Assembly (NCBI GenBank): GCA_013397845.1
Contig: VZTG01008989.1
Span: 1,202,573-1,266,572 of the forward strand
Source: Melanocharis versteri
Lineage: Eukaryota; Chordata; Aves; Passeriformes; Melanocharitidae
Reading direction: 5' to 3'
Length of the DNA: 64,000 nucleotides
The notes under the pieces were generated by a model. The model had not been told where the DNA came from. It saw only the letters and a program-made list of their open reading frames with translations, and did no database searches. Positions 39,601-49,057 of this stretch are shown one piece after another (position 1 is the first letter of the stretch; every line of letters starts with the position of its first letter). A program made the translations under genes and the position numbers.

Positions 39601-42600
39601 AGATTACAACAGCTACCACGGATTACAGTATTGATGGCCACACTGTTATGAATCTCTCCTGATCCTAACAGACTGGAAAAGGCAGTGCCCACTGAGGAAC
39701 TTTGTACTGTTTAAACAATACTTAAAATCACAGTTTTCCCCATACTGGATTCAAGGTTTTTATATTTTGTTATGCTCTGCCACAACAGGATGTTAAATTC
39801 ACCCATGGAGTTTATTTTGGCTGTGAGTTTTAACTGTCTTGTTGAGTTTCTCATTTTGCATTTTCTAAATGTTGTCACACAATTCCAGTATTTCTTCCGG
39901 AGACATCCAGGTTGAAGTGAAATAATTTGACTTTCAGATTACAGTCAAAGGAAATTCTAGAGTGTTTAAAATAAAAGCTTGGATACAATAAACTTTGTTC
40001 TGTCAAATCCTTTAATTTAAATGATCTCTAAACGCTGTAACATTTCCGGGGTAAGCAAATTCTGGAAGGTCAGTGGATCACTGTACACATCAATTTGTAC
40101 TCCCAGTTCGTGTTTTGCATTCCACTAACGGAACTTTTTTTCTTGCCAAACTGCTAATGCTTGAAAAATACTGCGGAGAACAGCCATTTATTTTGTCTGT
40201 CCATTTACATTTTGAATTTGTTTGACTTAAAAACTTGAGTGAGATGCTGTATTTGTTAAACTTCACTTCTTTCACTTCATTGAATAAAACTAGATATAGA
40301 ACCCTCAAACAAATTCTGCTGTGGAGTAGAGGGCCATCATGGAGTAGAGGGACAGTTGGTAATTTTCTCTGCTGTTTGCATGTTTATATGTGATGGCAAG
40401 ATCACCGATATTTCCTGATTTGTGAGACCTGCCTGTGTGTGTGTGTGTTCACAGCTTGCACAAGTAGACCCCAGGGCTGTACATCTGGGCGCTGTCCTTA
40501 TCCGTGGCCTTACGACTTTGCTCATGGCCAACAGTGCCTGCGGCTCTCCGTTCAGAATGGAGGATCTGATGCCTTGGGCAGTGTTTGATGGAAAACTTTT
40601 TCAAGAAAAGTACCAGCAGTCGCACCGAGGTTGCTCTATGGAAGAACTTTTGGAAGGCAATGTAAGTAATCACTTCCTTGGAGTTCTGTATTCTTTGTAA
40701 AAATGTACCTGTCCACTTTGTTTGTTGTTTTAATACTCACCTTTACACTGTTCCCCTTTCTTTGTATTTTTCTTCTCTTACTCCTTTTTCATTCTCCCCA
40801 CAAAAAATAATTTAAAAAAAAGTAGAAATACTGAGCCTATGAAGGAAGCTGTAATTTTACCTTTATTTTTGTTCCCACTACTCAGAAAATAGGGAAAATA
40901 GTTGTCAATTTCAAAAAGGAAAATGCCCATAATAGTTTTCTAGTACTGAGATATTTATGAAATCTTTTTCCCATAAGATTTTAAGCAACATATTAAGAAC
41001 ACCTTTAAAAAAACATACCAGGTAACCCTAATTCTTGAAATGTTTAAGAGTGGTATGTTTAAAGGCATTAAGGAACCTAAATTTTGAGATGAAAGTTTGG
41101 CAATTCAAAGAGGAGCTGGAAATCAGAAGAAGGTATATATCCAGGTATTTCTTTTAGAATCTCACCAAGTACCTTCCTGTAGTTCTGAGTGCTTATTTAG
41201 TTCTCAGTCCCACTTTATCTTACAGATCTGGGGATTTATAGGATTTGCATGCTATGTTACCAGAAGACCAGTATGATTTCAAACACATTTGGGCATGGAG
41301 GTACCAGGGTCCTGCTGAGCACGGTGCGTTGGAGTGGCATCATGTCCAGGCTCAGAGCTGGGGTCTGCTAGACTGGGTGCAAGACTGTGCTGATGCACTG
41401 GGGAAGCCTCAAACCAGACCTGCCTCGTGCCCCACCAGCACAGAATATGTGGAGAGATGCTTGGGTAGGTCTGTACCCATCTGTGAAGGTAGCTCTAAAG
41501 ACCCTCAGTTAATGTGTCTCTTTCCAATGTGGGACTGAACAGCCTGTATCATTTAATTACTTTTGAAAATCTTACCTCTGAAATGCTTTTACCTGCTACT
41601 GAATGTATCACTTGAGGTTAAAGAAAAGTAATTATGGAGGAAAAAGGTTTCAGTTTTGATTTGTTTTAATCTCATGCATTCAATGCCAGTTGTTTTTGTA
41701 TAACTGGTTTTCTTTTGTGATTTTGTGTCCAGTTGCATACCATGCTGGTCTGGAGTTAGGAGTGCAACTCTTGTGGGTGGGTGGAATGAACATGTTTTTA
41801 GCATGAAGGAGCAGAATAATCCTTTCCATATGTATTCAATCATATGATTAGGACCATAACCTCTATCCAAATCCTGTGGTTGCTATTAATTGGTCTATTG
41901 ATTTCAGTAGATTTTGGATTGGGCTAATGGTTCATCCAGGAATTTCATGCAGGACTTTTGCAAAACAATAGAGGGTTTAGAGAATAAATGGGAAAATGTA
42001 AAAGTATCTAGATCTGTGTGAAATTGGATACTTGTTTTCCATTTGGTTAGTGGATAACTTTGACAATACATATTTAAATCTGTACAATATTTATATTAAT
42101 TGATATAGGTATTTTTAAATGTGTTATGTAGTACATTTTAGCTAACATTTTAAAATCTTGGTATGTTAATGTTAGAGGTCTGTTCTATGACAAAGATGAA
42201 GAAAGATCTTACTTTTCTAGAACAGAGTTAGAAATATGCTTGGTCAACTGAAATATCTAGGTTAGGGTTTTTAAAAGCCTGATGCTCTGTTTTAAACAAA
42301 CCCCAGATAAACTGTTCTGTTGTGAGGAAAAATACTCTAGCTATGTGAACTTTTAGAGTAGCTTAAATATCTTTTTTAGGTACAATTTTATGGTACATAT
42401 ATGGCAGAGATATGTACCCAGACTAATAAAATAGCTTTCCAGCTTATCAGTTTGAGGCAAGAATCTGTCTTGGGGAGAATTGCCAAGAGATGCCAGTTTA
42501 GCTGGGAACACTGGCAAGGCAACAAGCATATGTGATTGGTTTTTCCTATTATTATAAGTTCAACTTTAATAAATAAAAATGGTACTTAGTTCCTGGCAGA

Positions 42601-45600
42601 GCTTAATGTTCTGCTGGAAGCCAAGATCTTTCAGCACTTGTTTGTTAACAATCTAACCTTGAGCACCATAAATTTAATCTGGTGATAGTGACAGCATTGT
42701 ATTCAGGAAAAAAGTTGTTCTACATGGGAAGTTTTGTTATGGAAAAGAAAAATAATAGGAAAGAGTTATTCCTTTGGTTGTTCAGTGCTTGTCTCCTAAC
42801 TTCTAGGGTCCCTTCTCTATTATCTGGATGGTTGTGTTACTTCAGGGACTTGAGGCAATCTCAGAATCAGTGTTGTTTTGAATATGATAGGCTTAAATAC
42901 AGTTAATAGATTTCTGACAGTTACAGTGGAAATACAATCCTGCTTAAATATTTATATGTATATCGAAATCTTTGAACATTTTAGGGTTTGCTTCCTACAA
43001 GTTCTTATACCAAAAGAAGAAAATTTATAAATATTAATATTAATTAAATACAGTTGATATTTTTGTGGGCAAAGTTTTGTGTAGCTCAGCTCTTTATAGC
43101 CTAACAGCTGTTAAAGATAAAAAATGGACTTCTGAGAAGAAAAAAAATAGAGCCATCTTGTTTTTTTTAAAAATTATGCTAAACTCATTTTATGCTAGTT
43201 CTGTTTTGCAAATCTGTAATCATATTAGTTTGTTTATCCACACAGAAAATTGGCCATAATAGTCTCATAAAGAAGTGATGCAATGATATTATCACTTTAT
43301 TAGCCTTTTTATTGTGCTTCTCACTAATGAGTATGTTCATGATCAATTTTTTCAAATTAAAACCAAATTACATCATGGGGTTGGCATAAATGATATGTTT
43401 TGTTCTTTTCTGATCTTGCATTTCATCCGACCTCCATACATTCTGAATTTATTCTCCCAAAAATAAAATTAAAGGTTTTTCCTATTGGAGGGTGTTCTTC
43501 ACAGGCTGGACCCAGTCTGTGTGGTAAAACAAAATTTAGAAAAGATCTGTGGGTTTTATTTAAGTCTCTCTAAAGAGGTTTGTTAACTCAAAAAATATAT
43601 TAGGGAAGTTCTCAGCAGGGTTCAGGGAGTCAGACTCTACCTCTAATTTAAGAAATCTCTCTAGTTACTGCAGTCTTCCTACCTATTAGATTTTTTAGCT
43701 TATCCTGTCATCTTTTTCTCTCCTTCCTGCTCCTAAAAAAGGAATTGTAATCCTGTAAAAATCAGTTCAATTTTATGAAAACCACAAATTATGCTATTGT
43801 TCTAAAATCTCTCTTTTCGTAATTCTGTTCATTGTGTACTAAATCCCACATGCCCGGTACCAATGAGGGAAAAAAGAAATACATTGTAGGATCTGTCACT
43901 TCTTCAAAGCTCACAGAAATCAGAGAAAGTTAAGGATGTATCACATCTCTCAATATTGCATCCTTTAATAGCTTCAGCTTGTCCTTCTGACAGTAGAATT
44001 TTTCATCACACCACAAGGTAAACACTTTAATTTAATTCCCCCGTTTCTTTTTAGGCTTAGTTATGTTTTATCAGTCAGGAGTTGGGGCAGGCATATTACT
44101 GTTGGGTTAAATTTTATTTCTAACATATGAGATTAAGAGACTGATTTTAACTGGTGTATTTTCCATGAGTTCATCTGTCCTTATCTGGAGGCTTTAACCA
44201 TCTCTGCCTGAGGTATTGCTGATGCAAGTCTAGTTAAGTGTATTTACAGGTGCAAGGTAATAGAATAGGACAGCCAGGGATTTACAGATGTGAGCAGAGA
44301 AGGAAAAAAAATTTCACCGAGAAAGGGGAAAACATTTCTTCTGCACCCCTACTCATCTCTCCAAGTATCCACATTTAATATTAAATGTTTGAACTTTATT
44401 TCCTGTAAAAGTGTGAACCAGATCTATCACCTTCATGCATGCACAAGTGTGGCTAAGACAAGTCTTGTAGTTGTTGTGTATGTTTTTAATTTGTGCTACA
44501 CCTGAAGAAAGAAGAGCAGAAGAGTCATTGATTTTTGACTGTGTTTTCTGCAGGAGTCTTTGTACACACCCTTCCAGAATCTGAAGTCTCTCATTTGCAA
44601 GGTTTGCTTGGCAAAGAACAGGACGATACAGAGCAGACCAAGAGGGAATGGGTTTAACACAGGTTGGCATTGTGTGAATTTTTCTCAATAAAGTTAATAT
44701 ATTGATGAGCTAAATTATCTTTCAACAGCAGCAGCAATTACATAGGCAGCCCATCAAGCTAAGTAAATTGTAAGTTCTTTCTCCAAGAAGCAAATGAAGA
44801 GATCTAAGAAAATATTTCCCTTTTTAACAATTTATGTGAATTTGATTAGCCAAGCTTACATAGAATAATATTTTCATGTAGGTACATAGTGAGATATATG
44901 CAACAAGTATCACTCATTGACAGAAACATCATTATTTTTTCAGTGACTCAAGATATTTTTATAGAAGAAATTAAATGACTCAGAGCTTTTTCTTTCATTC
45001 CCTCAGGGGAGCTATTTTAACATTGATAGTTGAAGGTCTGAGTGAGGCACTGAAGATGAAATGCTTCTTATTGGACTTGCTGACATATTTCAAAATAGAA
45101 GACAGCTTTCGGGCAATTTGAAGAACTGTGCTTTTTTGTTTAAGATCTTGCTTTTTCCCCCCAACTTTATGGCTCAGTTTGCTAAAGAACTTGGTTTGCT
45201 GATTTGTTTTCCCTACCTGATCTGCCTAGCTTTTGGGGAAAAAAACATCTAAAAAGTTTTTAACATCAATCACAGATCAGCCTGAATGTTGAGGCTTTTG
45301 AGACTTTGAAATAATTTACACTGAATATCAGTGTTTATGCTCATATAATATTTATTTCTTGCTTAATACCTGATCGTTATAATGTCTGTGAGGATAAAAA
45401 TTACCCCTTCAGAATTCCTTGAGCAAATTAAAACAGACAATGATTTTCTGCTAGTTCAGTACTTTGCATTATGTGGCAGCAGTACTTCTGATGTGGCTCT
45501 ACAACATGCTCATTGCTGGACACTCAAAATTGAGGATGTCTGTTGGTGATTTATAATACCAGACCTTGGTAGCATCTGCTTTTCCTTGAGAGCTATATTT

Positions 45601-48600
45601 AACCATTTTAATTATGATTTGTGATTCCAATTTGGACAGAGATTTCTGTTTGTTTTAATGACTGCAGTCTCCAAATCTGTGTCATAAAATTTTGATCTGG
45701 TTTCTAAATACACTTGTTAACAGCTTGTAATCATGATGTGCATAGATGGAAATGAGGACAAGAACCATTCTTGTTAGGCTGACTTTAGTTTGGAAAGATC
45801 GTAATTGTGCGTGAGTATTTTGGCACAAAACTAAGAAATACTGTTTCCTGAAAAAGAATACACTGTCTCTCTTTTTCTTCATTTAATCTTACATACTGTC
45901 AGAGTTGCTTAGTGAATACTGTTTTTCAGGAAGAGAACAAAGAGATTTTAATCCCAGGTTCCAACAACCACACAGAAGTCATTTTGTTTCTCCATATCAT
46001 AACCAGATGAGGGGGTTCACCCAAAGACATCAGCAGTCACAAGGTAAAAAATGGGTACAGGTTTGTGGGTCTGGAATTGTCCCTATCAACAGTATAACAG
46101 CTCTGTGTCTATCTGCAGTTCATGTTTATGTGTGCAGTTACCCTGTGCCTACGGCAGTCAGCCACAAAACTTGCATCAGTTATACCGTTGTGTACTGCCA
46201 CTTGCAAAAACTAACTCTGCAGGGTGAGGTGGAGTGTAGCATCATAGTCTGCAGTCATCTTCTACTCACAGTGTTCTGGGAAAAAAGCTTTCATGTGGTA
46301 TTTATAATTTTCATGCTTGGTCTCAACTGAACTGTGTTTAAAATTGTAATAGTTCTAAAACAAATTGGCACAGCTGCACAGAAATGTGTCTGAAGTCTTT
46401 AGCTGCAGATCTTCGTTCATACTTCAACAAAACACTCAAGCATATGAATAAAGTTAAACACATTCTTAAGTGGTTTTCTAGATCAGGGTCTCTGCTTCCA
46501 GGTCACTGCCTAAGTGATACAAATGCAAGTTCTCTCTTGCCTTGGCATTAATCTTAAGTCATTCACCAGTCTCACTTCTTGAAAAGAACAGACATTTCAG
46601 TGAAACGCCACTGTGGATAACACTGTTGAGCTGACTTAATTCAGTTTTACTTCCTTGTTACTGTGAGTTGAAGCTCATACACGTAGATTAAAGAAAATAA
46701 GCAAAAGGAAGAGAAGTGTCTAAGAAACATAGATTATTTTATTAAGTCTGCAGAGCCTGAATTTCTTTTATGTTTCCAGGTGAGGTTTTCAAAGAAGATT
46801 GATGATGTGATTAGGAAAGATAAATAATAAATAGATACAGTAAAGTCTTTAATGTGTTTCAGCTGCCACTGTTGAATGCTTGAGAGTAAGATAATATTAT
46901 TTGATTCACAAATAATATTCTTCGATCCTGTATGTAAAATATAAAGCTAAAATATAGAGTATGTATGCTGACCGTAAGCAAAACCAAAACTGGTCATTGT
47001 TACCATTTCTTGCCCATCTGAAGAAACCTGATATTCAGGGGTCAGATCATCTCTGACCAGCTCCAGAGATCTTAAGGCTAAGTGTATTCCACAAAGTATG
47101 TTCCACAGTAACTGTGCTGCTGTGTTATAAATGTCTTTCAGTAGCATTATTTAAACATCTTGGCTTCTTCTCCACTAGCCCTATTTCTTACCCTCAGGAC
47201 ACCCTTAAAACATGATCCCTTAACTGCAGTTAAATCGCCTGTGTTATAAGTAAAATAGGTTTATTGGAAAAATACATCTGTCCTTATAAAGGAGCCCTGC
47301 AATGTTTTAGAGCTCTTTTAAAACTGGTCTGCCAACATGACTCATTTTGACAAAATTCTTTTCCCAAGTTTGCTAATATTAGCACAGGTGTTTGGGTTGC
47401 TTCTCTGCGTAGCTGTTGTCTCTGCTATGTTTGTGTCTCACCAAAGAGAGAGAAAAAAAGAACAAAAAAATAGCCAATTTTTGTTCATGGTAGCTTATGT
47501 GATAAAACTCCCTAGTAATATTACTGATATCTGTCTATCCCATCCTCTGTGTACCTTTCCATGGTACACTGTAATGGCTCCTGCTGTTCCATATAATACA
47601 TAAATCATTGGATTAAATGCAGTAAAAAGTAATGGAACAGTAACCATGGCACCTGTATCTTCTGTGTCAGGAGCGTACATAATGATTAGGCAGCCTTTGC
47701 TCTCTCTTATCAGTTAATGTTTAAGAATTCTGTGACAATGTCTCAACTTCACCAACGGAGGAAAGAGTGCCTCCACCAAGAAAGCAGCAACCTGAGAAGC
47801 ACTGGTGTTTCTCAGAGAGGATGGCTTGAATCCCCTCAGGCAGAGCAAGAACTGGGTTTAGACATCTTTCATTATATGGTCAATAGTAACCACGCAGCTG
47901 CTGTAATAAGCAGCTCATCCTCTAGCTGTATTTTGAGTGTAGGGAATTCAGCTGTGGCTTTTTTTTTTTTTTTTTTTTTTTTTGCGTTTTGGGAGGGTTG
48001 CGGGTTTTTTTTGTTTGATTTTATTCATTTAACTTCTCTCCATTAATTTCTTGGCTGTGTGTTACAAATGGATAAGAGCACATCCATGTTACTCAGAGCA
48101 GCACATCTAAGCCTCACAGGAAGGTAGATTTTCAGATATTCCCTTAATATTTCTTATTTGATAATTTATGGATTTTAGGTTTGTGGCTGCAACACCACAC
48201 CACAGCCCATATCCCCTATTGGTAGACAAACTCCATTAATTAGAACTTAAGACCACTAAAACATTGTTTTACATCACAATGTTAACACATTCTCTAAGAA
48301 CCCAAAAATAAAGTGAGCATTAAGAACTACAGAAATCACTGTTAATTATCCATTTCTTCACAGAATGTAATTGCATCAAAAGGGTACATTCACTTCAGTC
48401 TTAGCACACTATAAAACACATAACTGCTGATAATACAAGCAGCCTCTGATTTGCAAGATACTTAGTCAGGTCTTCCACACTGGCGTTGCTTTCAGGCATG
48501 TTTCTGATTAATACGATTTTGGTAGAACTGTAATGCAGATGAGACCTGGTAGAACTTCAGTGCTGAAAAAAGATTCAATTTACACTGTGAGTGCTGCTTT

Positions 48601-49057
48601 GCTAATAGGACTCTTAACTAAAGCAGTATTGTGCACAGGCACACTTAAACCAGTATGAAAATGTTTGTAAATATAGCTTATGTCTGGTTCTAAACAGCGT
48701 ATTATCCTTACCTGAATTCATACAGTCAGATCTACCAGCCACAGATGAGATTCACTATCCCAGCCCATCAACTGGACTAGGTTTAAAAGTTACAGTCACC
48801 CAAGAGTTTTAAGAAGAGCCACCATGGACTTTATCCTCCAACATTTCAGAATACTAGTCATAATTATACACCAACTGGACAGGGATATGGACTTTTTAAA
48901 GATATGTATAAATGTAAATTTTCTCGCAGGCTTGCTTAATAAGCCCTTGTTTTCCTGCTTCAATATTCATCGAATGTATTTAACTCCTCTCTTACTCTCT
49001 CCAGATAGAGGATCAGGACATCCACACTGGAGGAGATACCACCTTCCTCCTCGGTAA
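2612..49057 (+). CDS. FAM120B: FAM120B, constitutive coactivator of PPAR-gamma (nine coding exons, 681 aa)
   Basis: The spliced product matches vertebrate FAM120B along its length: an XPG/FEN1-like N-terminal domain (residues 1 to about 250), a linker (about 250-345), a FAM120-specific C-terminal region (about 345-610) and a basic RG/QH-rich tail ending near WRRY. The family is nuclear; mammalian FAM120B was described as a ligand-independent coactivator of PPAR-gamma that promotes adipogenesis. Every exon is flanked by AG and GT, and phases chain as 0,1,1,0,0,0,1,1. The ATG at 2612 sits 26 bases after an acceptor and has G at -3 and +4 (good Kozak context). It begins MGVRGLQGF, the expected family start. 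The protein is shorter than the roughly 910 residues I recall for human, because the mammalian acidic repeat linker between residues 340 and 341 is missing. Paralogues FAM120A and FAM120C fit less well: the WYTPESWVCGGQW block and the ending are of the B type. Gene identity is secure. The 5' UTR exon and exact mRNA ends are not. Confidence 0.93.
3632..8015 (+). other. FAM120B: FAM120B intron after coding exon 1
   Basis: Holds a 1.1-kb CR1 copy in reverse orientation (4111-5244) and otherwise AT-rich unique sequence. I looked here for an exon encoding the acidic repeat linker known from mammalian FAM120B and did not see one. An AATAAA at 3805-3810 follows the in-frame stop at 3656. Confidence 0.8.
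4111..5244 (-). mobile_element. CR1 LINE copy, 5' truncated, degenerate reverse transcriptase
   Basis: Read on the minus strand, this contains the C-terminal part of a CR1-type reverse transcriptase. Recognisable pieces are a DTVLHNIL block and the fragment RWMRDWLDSG near 5150-5240, CPQGSVLGPALFN near 5080, and LVRPYLECCVQLWGPQ near 4640. These are followed by RGNGFKLTEGRFRLYIRK near 4330 and the CR1 3' tail at 4111-4200. The frames are broken several times, so it is a dead copy. It stops abruptly at about 5244, as expected for 5' truncation during target-primed insertion. Confidence 0.93.
8016..8196 (+). CDS. FAM120B: FAM120B coding exon 2 (residues 341-400 plus split codon 401)
   Basis: Acceptor AACAAACAG at 8015, which has a poor polypyrimidine tract; donor AAAAG|gtaagg. 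The exon enters in phase 0 and leaves in phase 1. The product contains FNILSNGEIECSNSLED and IYRPARQHIYSILLE, which correspond to blocks I recognise in human FAM120B (GEIECSNTLED and IYRP.RQ.VYS.LLE). This is the first conserved block after the linker that in mammals carries the acidic repeats. Confidence 0.93.
8197..14338 (+). other. FAM120B: FAM120B intron after coding exon 2
   Basis: 6.1 kb of mostly AT-rich unique sequence. The only clear structure is the GGAA microsatellite at 12814-12893. Open frames near 10972-11340 (minus) and 12759-13130 (plus) show no family resemblance. Confidence 0.8.
12814..12893 (+). repeat. GGAA tetranucleotide microsatellite
   Basis: An interrupted GGGAGGGAAGG leader is followed by an almost perfect GGAA array of about 13 units to 12892. 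The long charged or Ser/Pro-rich frames through it on either strand are products of the repeat. Confidence 0.95.
14339..14434 (+). CDS. FAM120B: FAM120B coding exon 3 (residues 401-432 plus split codon 433)
   Basis: Acceptor TCTTTTTTAG, donor ACAG|gtagaa. The exon is 96 nt and starts and ends in phase 1, so it could be skipped without a frameshift. It encodes VKEWFVYFGNPLEKPDLIQP, which parallels the human VKEWFVYPGNPL block. Confidence 0.93.
15058..15111 (+). repeat. Short TA/TG-rich microsatellite
   Basis: Alternating TATATATA, TGTGTGTG and TATGTATG segments, imperfect. Confidence 0.8.
16869..17399 (-). other. Unassigned 176-codon open reading frame antisense to FAM120B
   Basis: Starts with ATG at 17399 and is uninterrupted to a stop at 16869-16871. 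I do not recognise the predicted protein. It has an N-terminal part with TIEDRDSILNLNIFTEDAM, a cysteine-containing hydrophobic middle (ISELFLFHINRTCIKYTCYVHNIW), a second hydrophobic segment (LLVTLINISAALSMC) and a basic tail (HSRRKKETE). There is no confident signal peptide or known motif. The 3' end reads AATAAAAAAAAAT on the minus strand, which could be a chance A-run or the tail of a decayed retrocopy. It may be non-coding; its length in AT-rich DNA is the only reason to list it. Confidence 0.25.
20370..20542 (+). CDS. FAM120B: FAM120B coding exon 4 (residues 433-490)
   Basis: Acceptor TTTCTCTTGTAG, donor CAG|gtaaga (consensus). It enters in phase 1 and leaves in phase 0. The product begins GGTPNLKTLWF, continues through STFLACF and EELQALEAPV, and ends in the hydrophobic stretch CCLLAYLMMQ, all alignable with the human C-terminal region. 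Confidence 0.94.
20543..24578 (+). other. FAM120B: FAM120B intron after coding exon 4
   Basis: 4.0 kb of AT-rich sequence. I see no repeats beyond short homopolymers and no coding signal. Open frames of 80-100 codons at 21790-22160 and 22984-23745 show no family resemblance. Confidence 0.8.
24579..24671 (+). CDS. FAM120B: FAM120B coding exon 5 (residues 491-521)
   Basis: Acceptor CATCTGTTTTAG, donor CAG|gtatgg. The exon is 93 nt, phase 0 on both sides. It encodes SLEDLNAFLALILCLKGKS, matching the human LEDLHAF...LCLQGKS block. It precedes the longest intron of the gene (15.8 kb). Confidence 0.93.
30201..30536 (-). mobile_element. CR1 LINE 3' fragment, reverse orientation
   Basis: Begins (in + coordinates) with GATCACAGAATTGTCAAGG, followed by GGTTGGAAGAGACCTCCGAG and CTAGTCCAACCATCAACCC, the reverse complement of the CR1 3' end. 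On the minus strand the frame retains LYSYLKGGCSEVGVGLF, a hallmark of the CR1 reverse transcriptase C-terminus. It is truncated near 30536. Confidence 0.93.
31143..31460. other. Intronic GC/CpG-rich island
   Basis: An abrupt GC-rich segment within AT-rich intron, with CG-rich stretches (GCGCGCAG near 31149, GGCACGCGCGCAC near 31340). It includes a 44-bp tandem duplication. Open frames on both strands are a consequence of low stop-codon density in GC-rich DNA. It could be an alternative promoter or just an expanding GC-rich minisatellite seed. Confidence 0.6.
31250..31337 (+). repeat. 44-bp tandem duplication, two copies
   Basis: Copies at 31250-31293 and 31294-31337 differ at only a couple of positions; both contain CAGGGGCTGGAGCAGGG and GGAATGGAGCTGTTGGGAAG. 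Confidence 0.9.
38702..38792 (+). mobile_element. CR1 LINE 3' tail fragment
   Basis: Contains CCCTGCCCATGACAGGAGG, a diverged AACTAGATGAACTCTAAGG, CCTTTCAACCCAAACCATTC and a decayed ATTCTACAGTTCTGTG end, the order of the CR1 3' terminus. Confidence 0.85.
40434..40447 (+). repeat. TG repeat at the exon 6 splice acceptor
   Basis: Seven TG units end seven bases before the exon boundary, in the position of the polypyrimidine tract (TG repeat, then TTCACAG). Confidence 0.9.
40455..40661 (+). CDS. FAM120B: FAM120B coding exon 6 (residues 522-590)
   Basis: Donor AAT|gtaagt is consensus. The acceptor is TTCACAG directly preceded by seven TG units, not by a polypyrimidine tract. The exon is 207 nt, phase 0 on both sides. 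It encodes DPRAVHLG, LIRGLTTLLMANSACG and MPWAVFDGKLFQEKY, the best conserved C-terminal blocks of the family. LTTLL at residues 540-544 has the form of a nuclear-receptor box. Confidence 0.94.
40662..44553 (+). other. FAM120B: FAM120B intron after coding exon 6
   Basis: 3.9 kb, AT-rich. A moderately GC patch near 41270-41500 has a 97-codon open frame that I cannot assign. No repeats recognised. Confidence 0.8.
44554..44662 (+). CDS. FAM120B: FAM120B coding exon 7 (residues 591-626 plus split codon 627)
   Basis: Acceptor TTTTCTGCAG; donor ACAG|gttggc is weak (positions +3 to +6 do not match GTRAGT). It enters in phase 0 and leaves in phase 1, 109 nt, so skipping it would shift the frame. The product FQNLKSLICKVCLAKNRTI aligns with the human segment FHNLKAVVCKACMKENRRI; the two cysteines in CKVC are retained. 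Confidence 0.9.
44663..45929 (+). other. FAM120B: FAM120B intron after coding exon 7
   Basis: 1.3 kb of AT-rich sequence; nothing recognised. Confidence 0.8.
45930..46043 (+). CDS. FAM120B: FAM120B coding exon 8 (split codon 627, residues 628-664 plus split codon 665)
   Basis: Acceptor CTGTTTTTCAG, donor ACAAG|gtaaaa. The exon is 114 nt, phase 1 on both sides. It encodes a basic, Gln/His/Arg-rich low-complexity segment (PRFQQPHRSHF, RGFTQRHQQSQ) in the place of the RG/Ser-rich human tail. Sequence identity with mammals is low here, so the assignment rests on position, phase and composition. The frame stays open through the donor to a stop at 46328-46330. Confidence 0.82.
46044..49004 (+). 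other. FAM120B: FAM120B intron after coding exon 8
   Basis: 3.0 kb. It contains a frame open from exon 8 to 46330 with AATAAA at 46447-46452 (possible alternative terminal exon) and a T25 homopolymer at 47959-47983. No known mobile element recognised. Confidence 0.75.
47959..47983 (+). repeat. Homopolymer of about 25 T
   Basis: Uninterrupted T run followed by T-rich sequence to about 48035. No recognisable retrocopy lies next to it on the minus strand. Confidence 0.9.
49005..49057 (+). CDS. FAM120B: FAM120B last coding exon (residues 665-681 and stop)
   Basis: Acceptor TTACTCTCTCCAG at 49004. The split codon resolves as GAT (D665) and the exon reads DRGSGHPHWRRYHLPPR then TAA. The WRRY motif matches the extreme C-terminus of human FAM120B, which ends in it; here five further residues follow. 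This supports the exon even though it is short. An additional small exon between 46043 and 49005 cannot be excluded, but phase 1 to phase 1 joining works without one. Confidence 0.85.

Larger units (their letters stand above)
24672..40454 (+). other. FAM120B: FAM120B intron after coding exon 5 (longest intron, 15.8 kb)
   Basis: Mostly AT-rich unique sequence. It contains a reversed CR1 copy (30201-30536), a GC-rich island with a 44-bp tandem duplication (31143-31460), a sequence-complex, moderately GC block at about 35440-36070, a CR1 tail (38702-38792) and a TG repeat abutting the 3' splice site (40434-40447). No other exon is required by phase. Confidence 0.8.

Noticed and set aside
41245..41538. 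97-codon frame with a plausible-looking Trp/His-rich translation
   Set aside because: Starts and ends without splice or promoter context, no recognisable domain, sits in a FAM120B intron that needs no further exon.
44353..44688. 111-codon minus-strand frame
   Set aside because: Shadow of FAM120B coding exon 7 on the opposite strand.
47495..47680. Minus-strand frame with VPLLFTAFNPMIYVLYG, resembling helix 7 (NPxxY) of a G-protein-coupled receptor
   Set aside because: Only this short motif matches. There is an in-frame stop shortly upstream, and translation of the adjacent sequence gives no other receptor helices. Most likely chance, at best a small pseudogene scrap.
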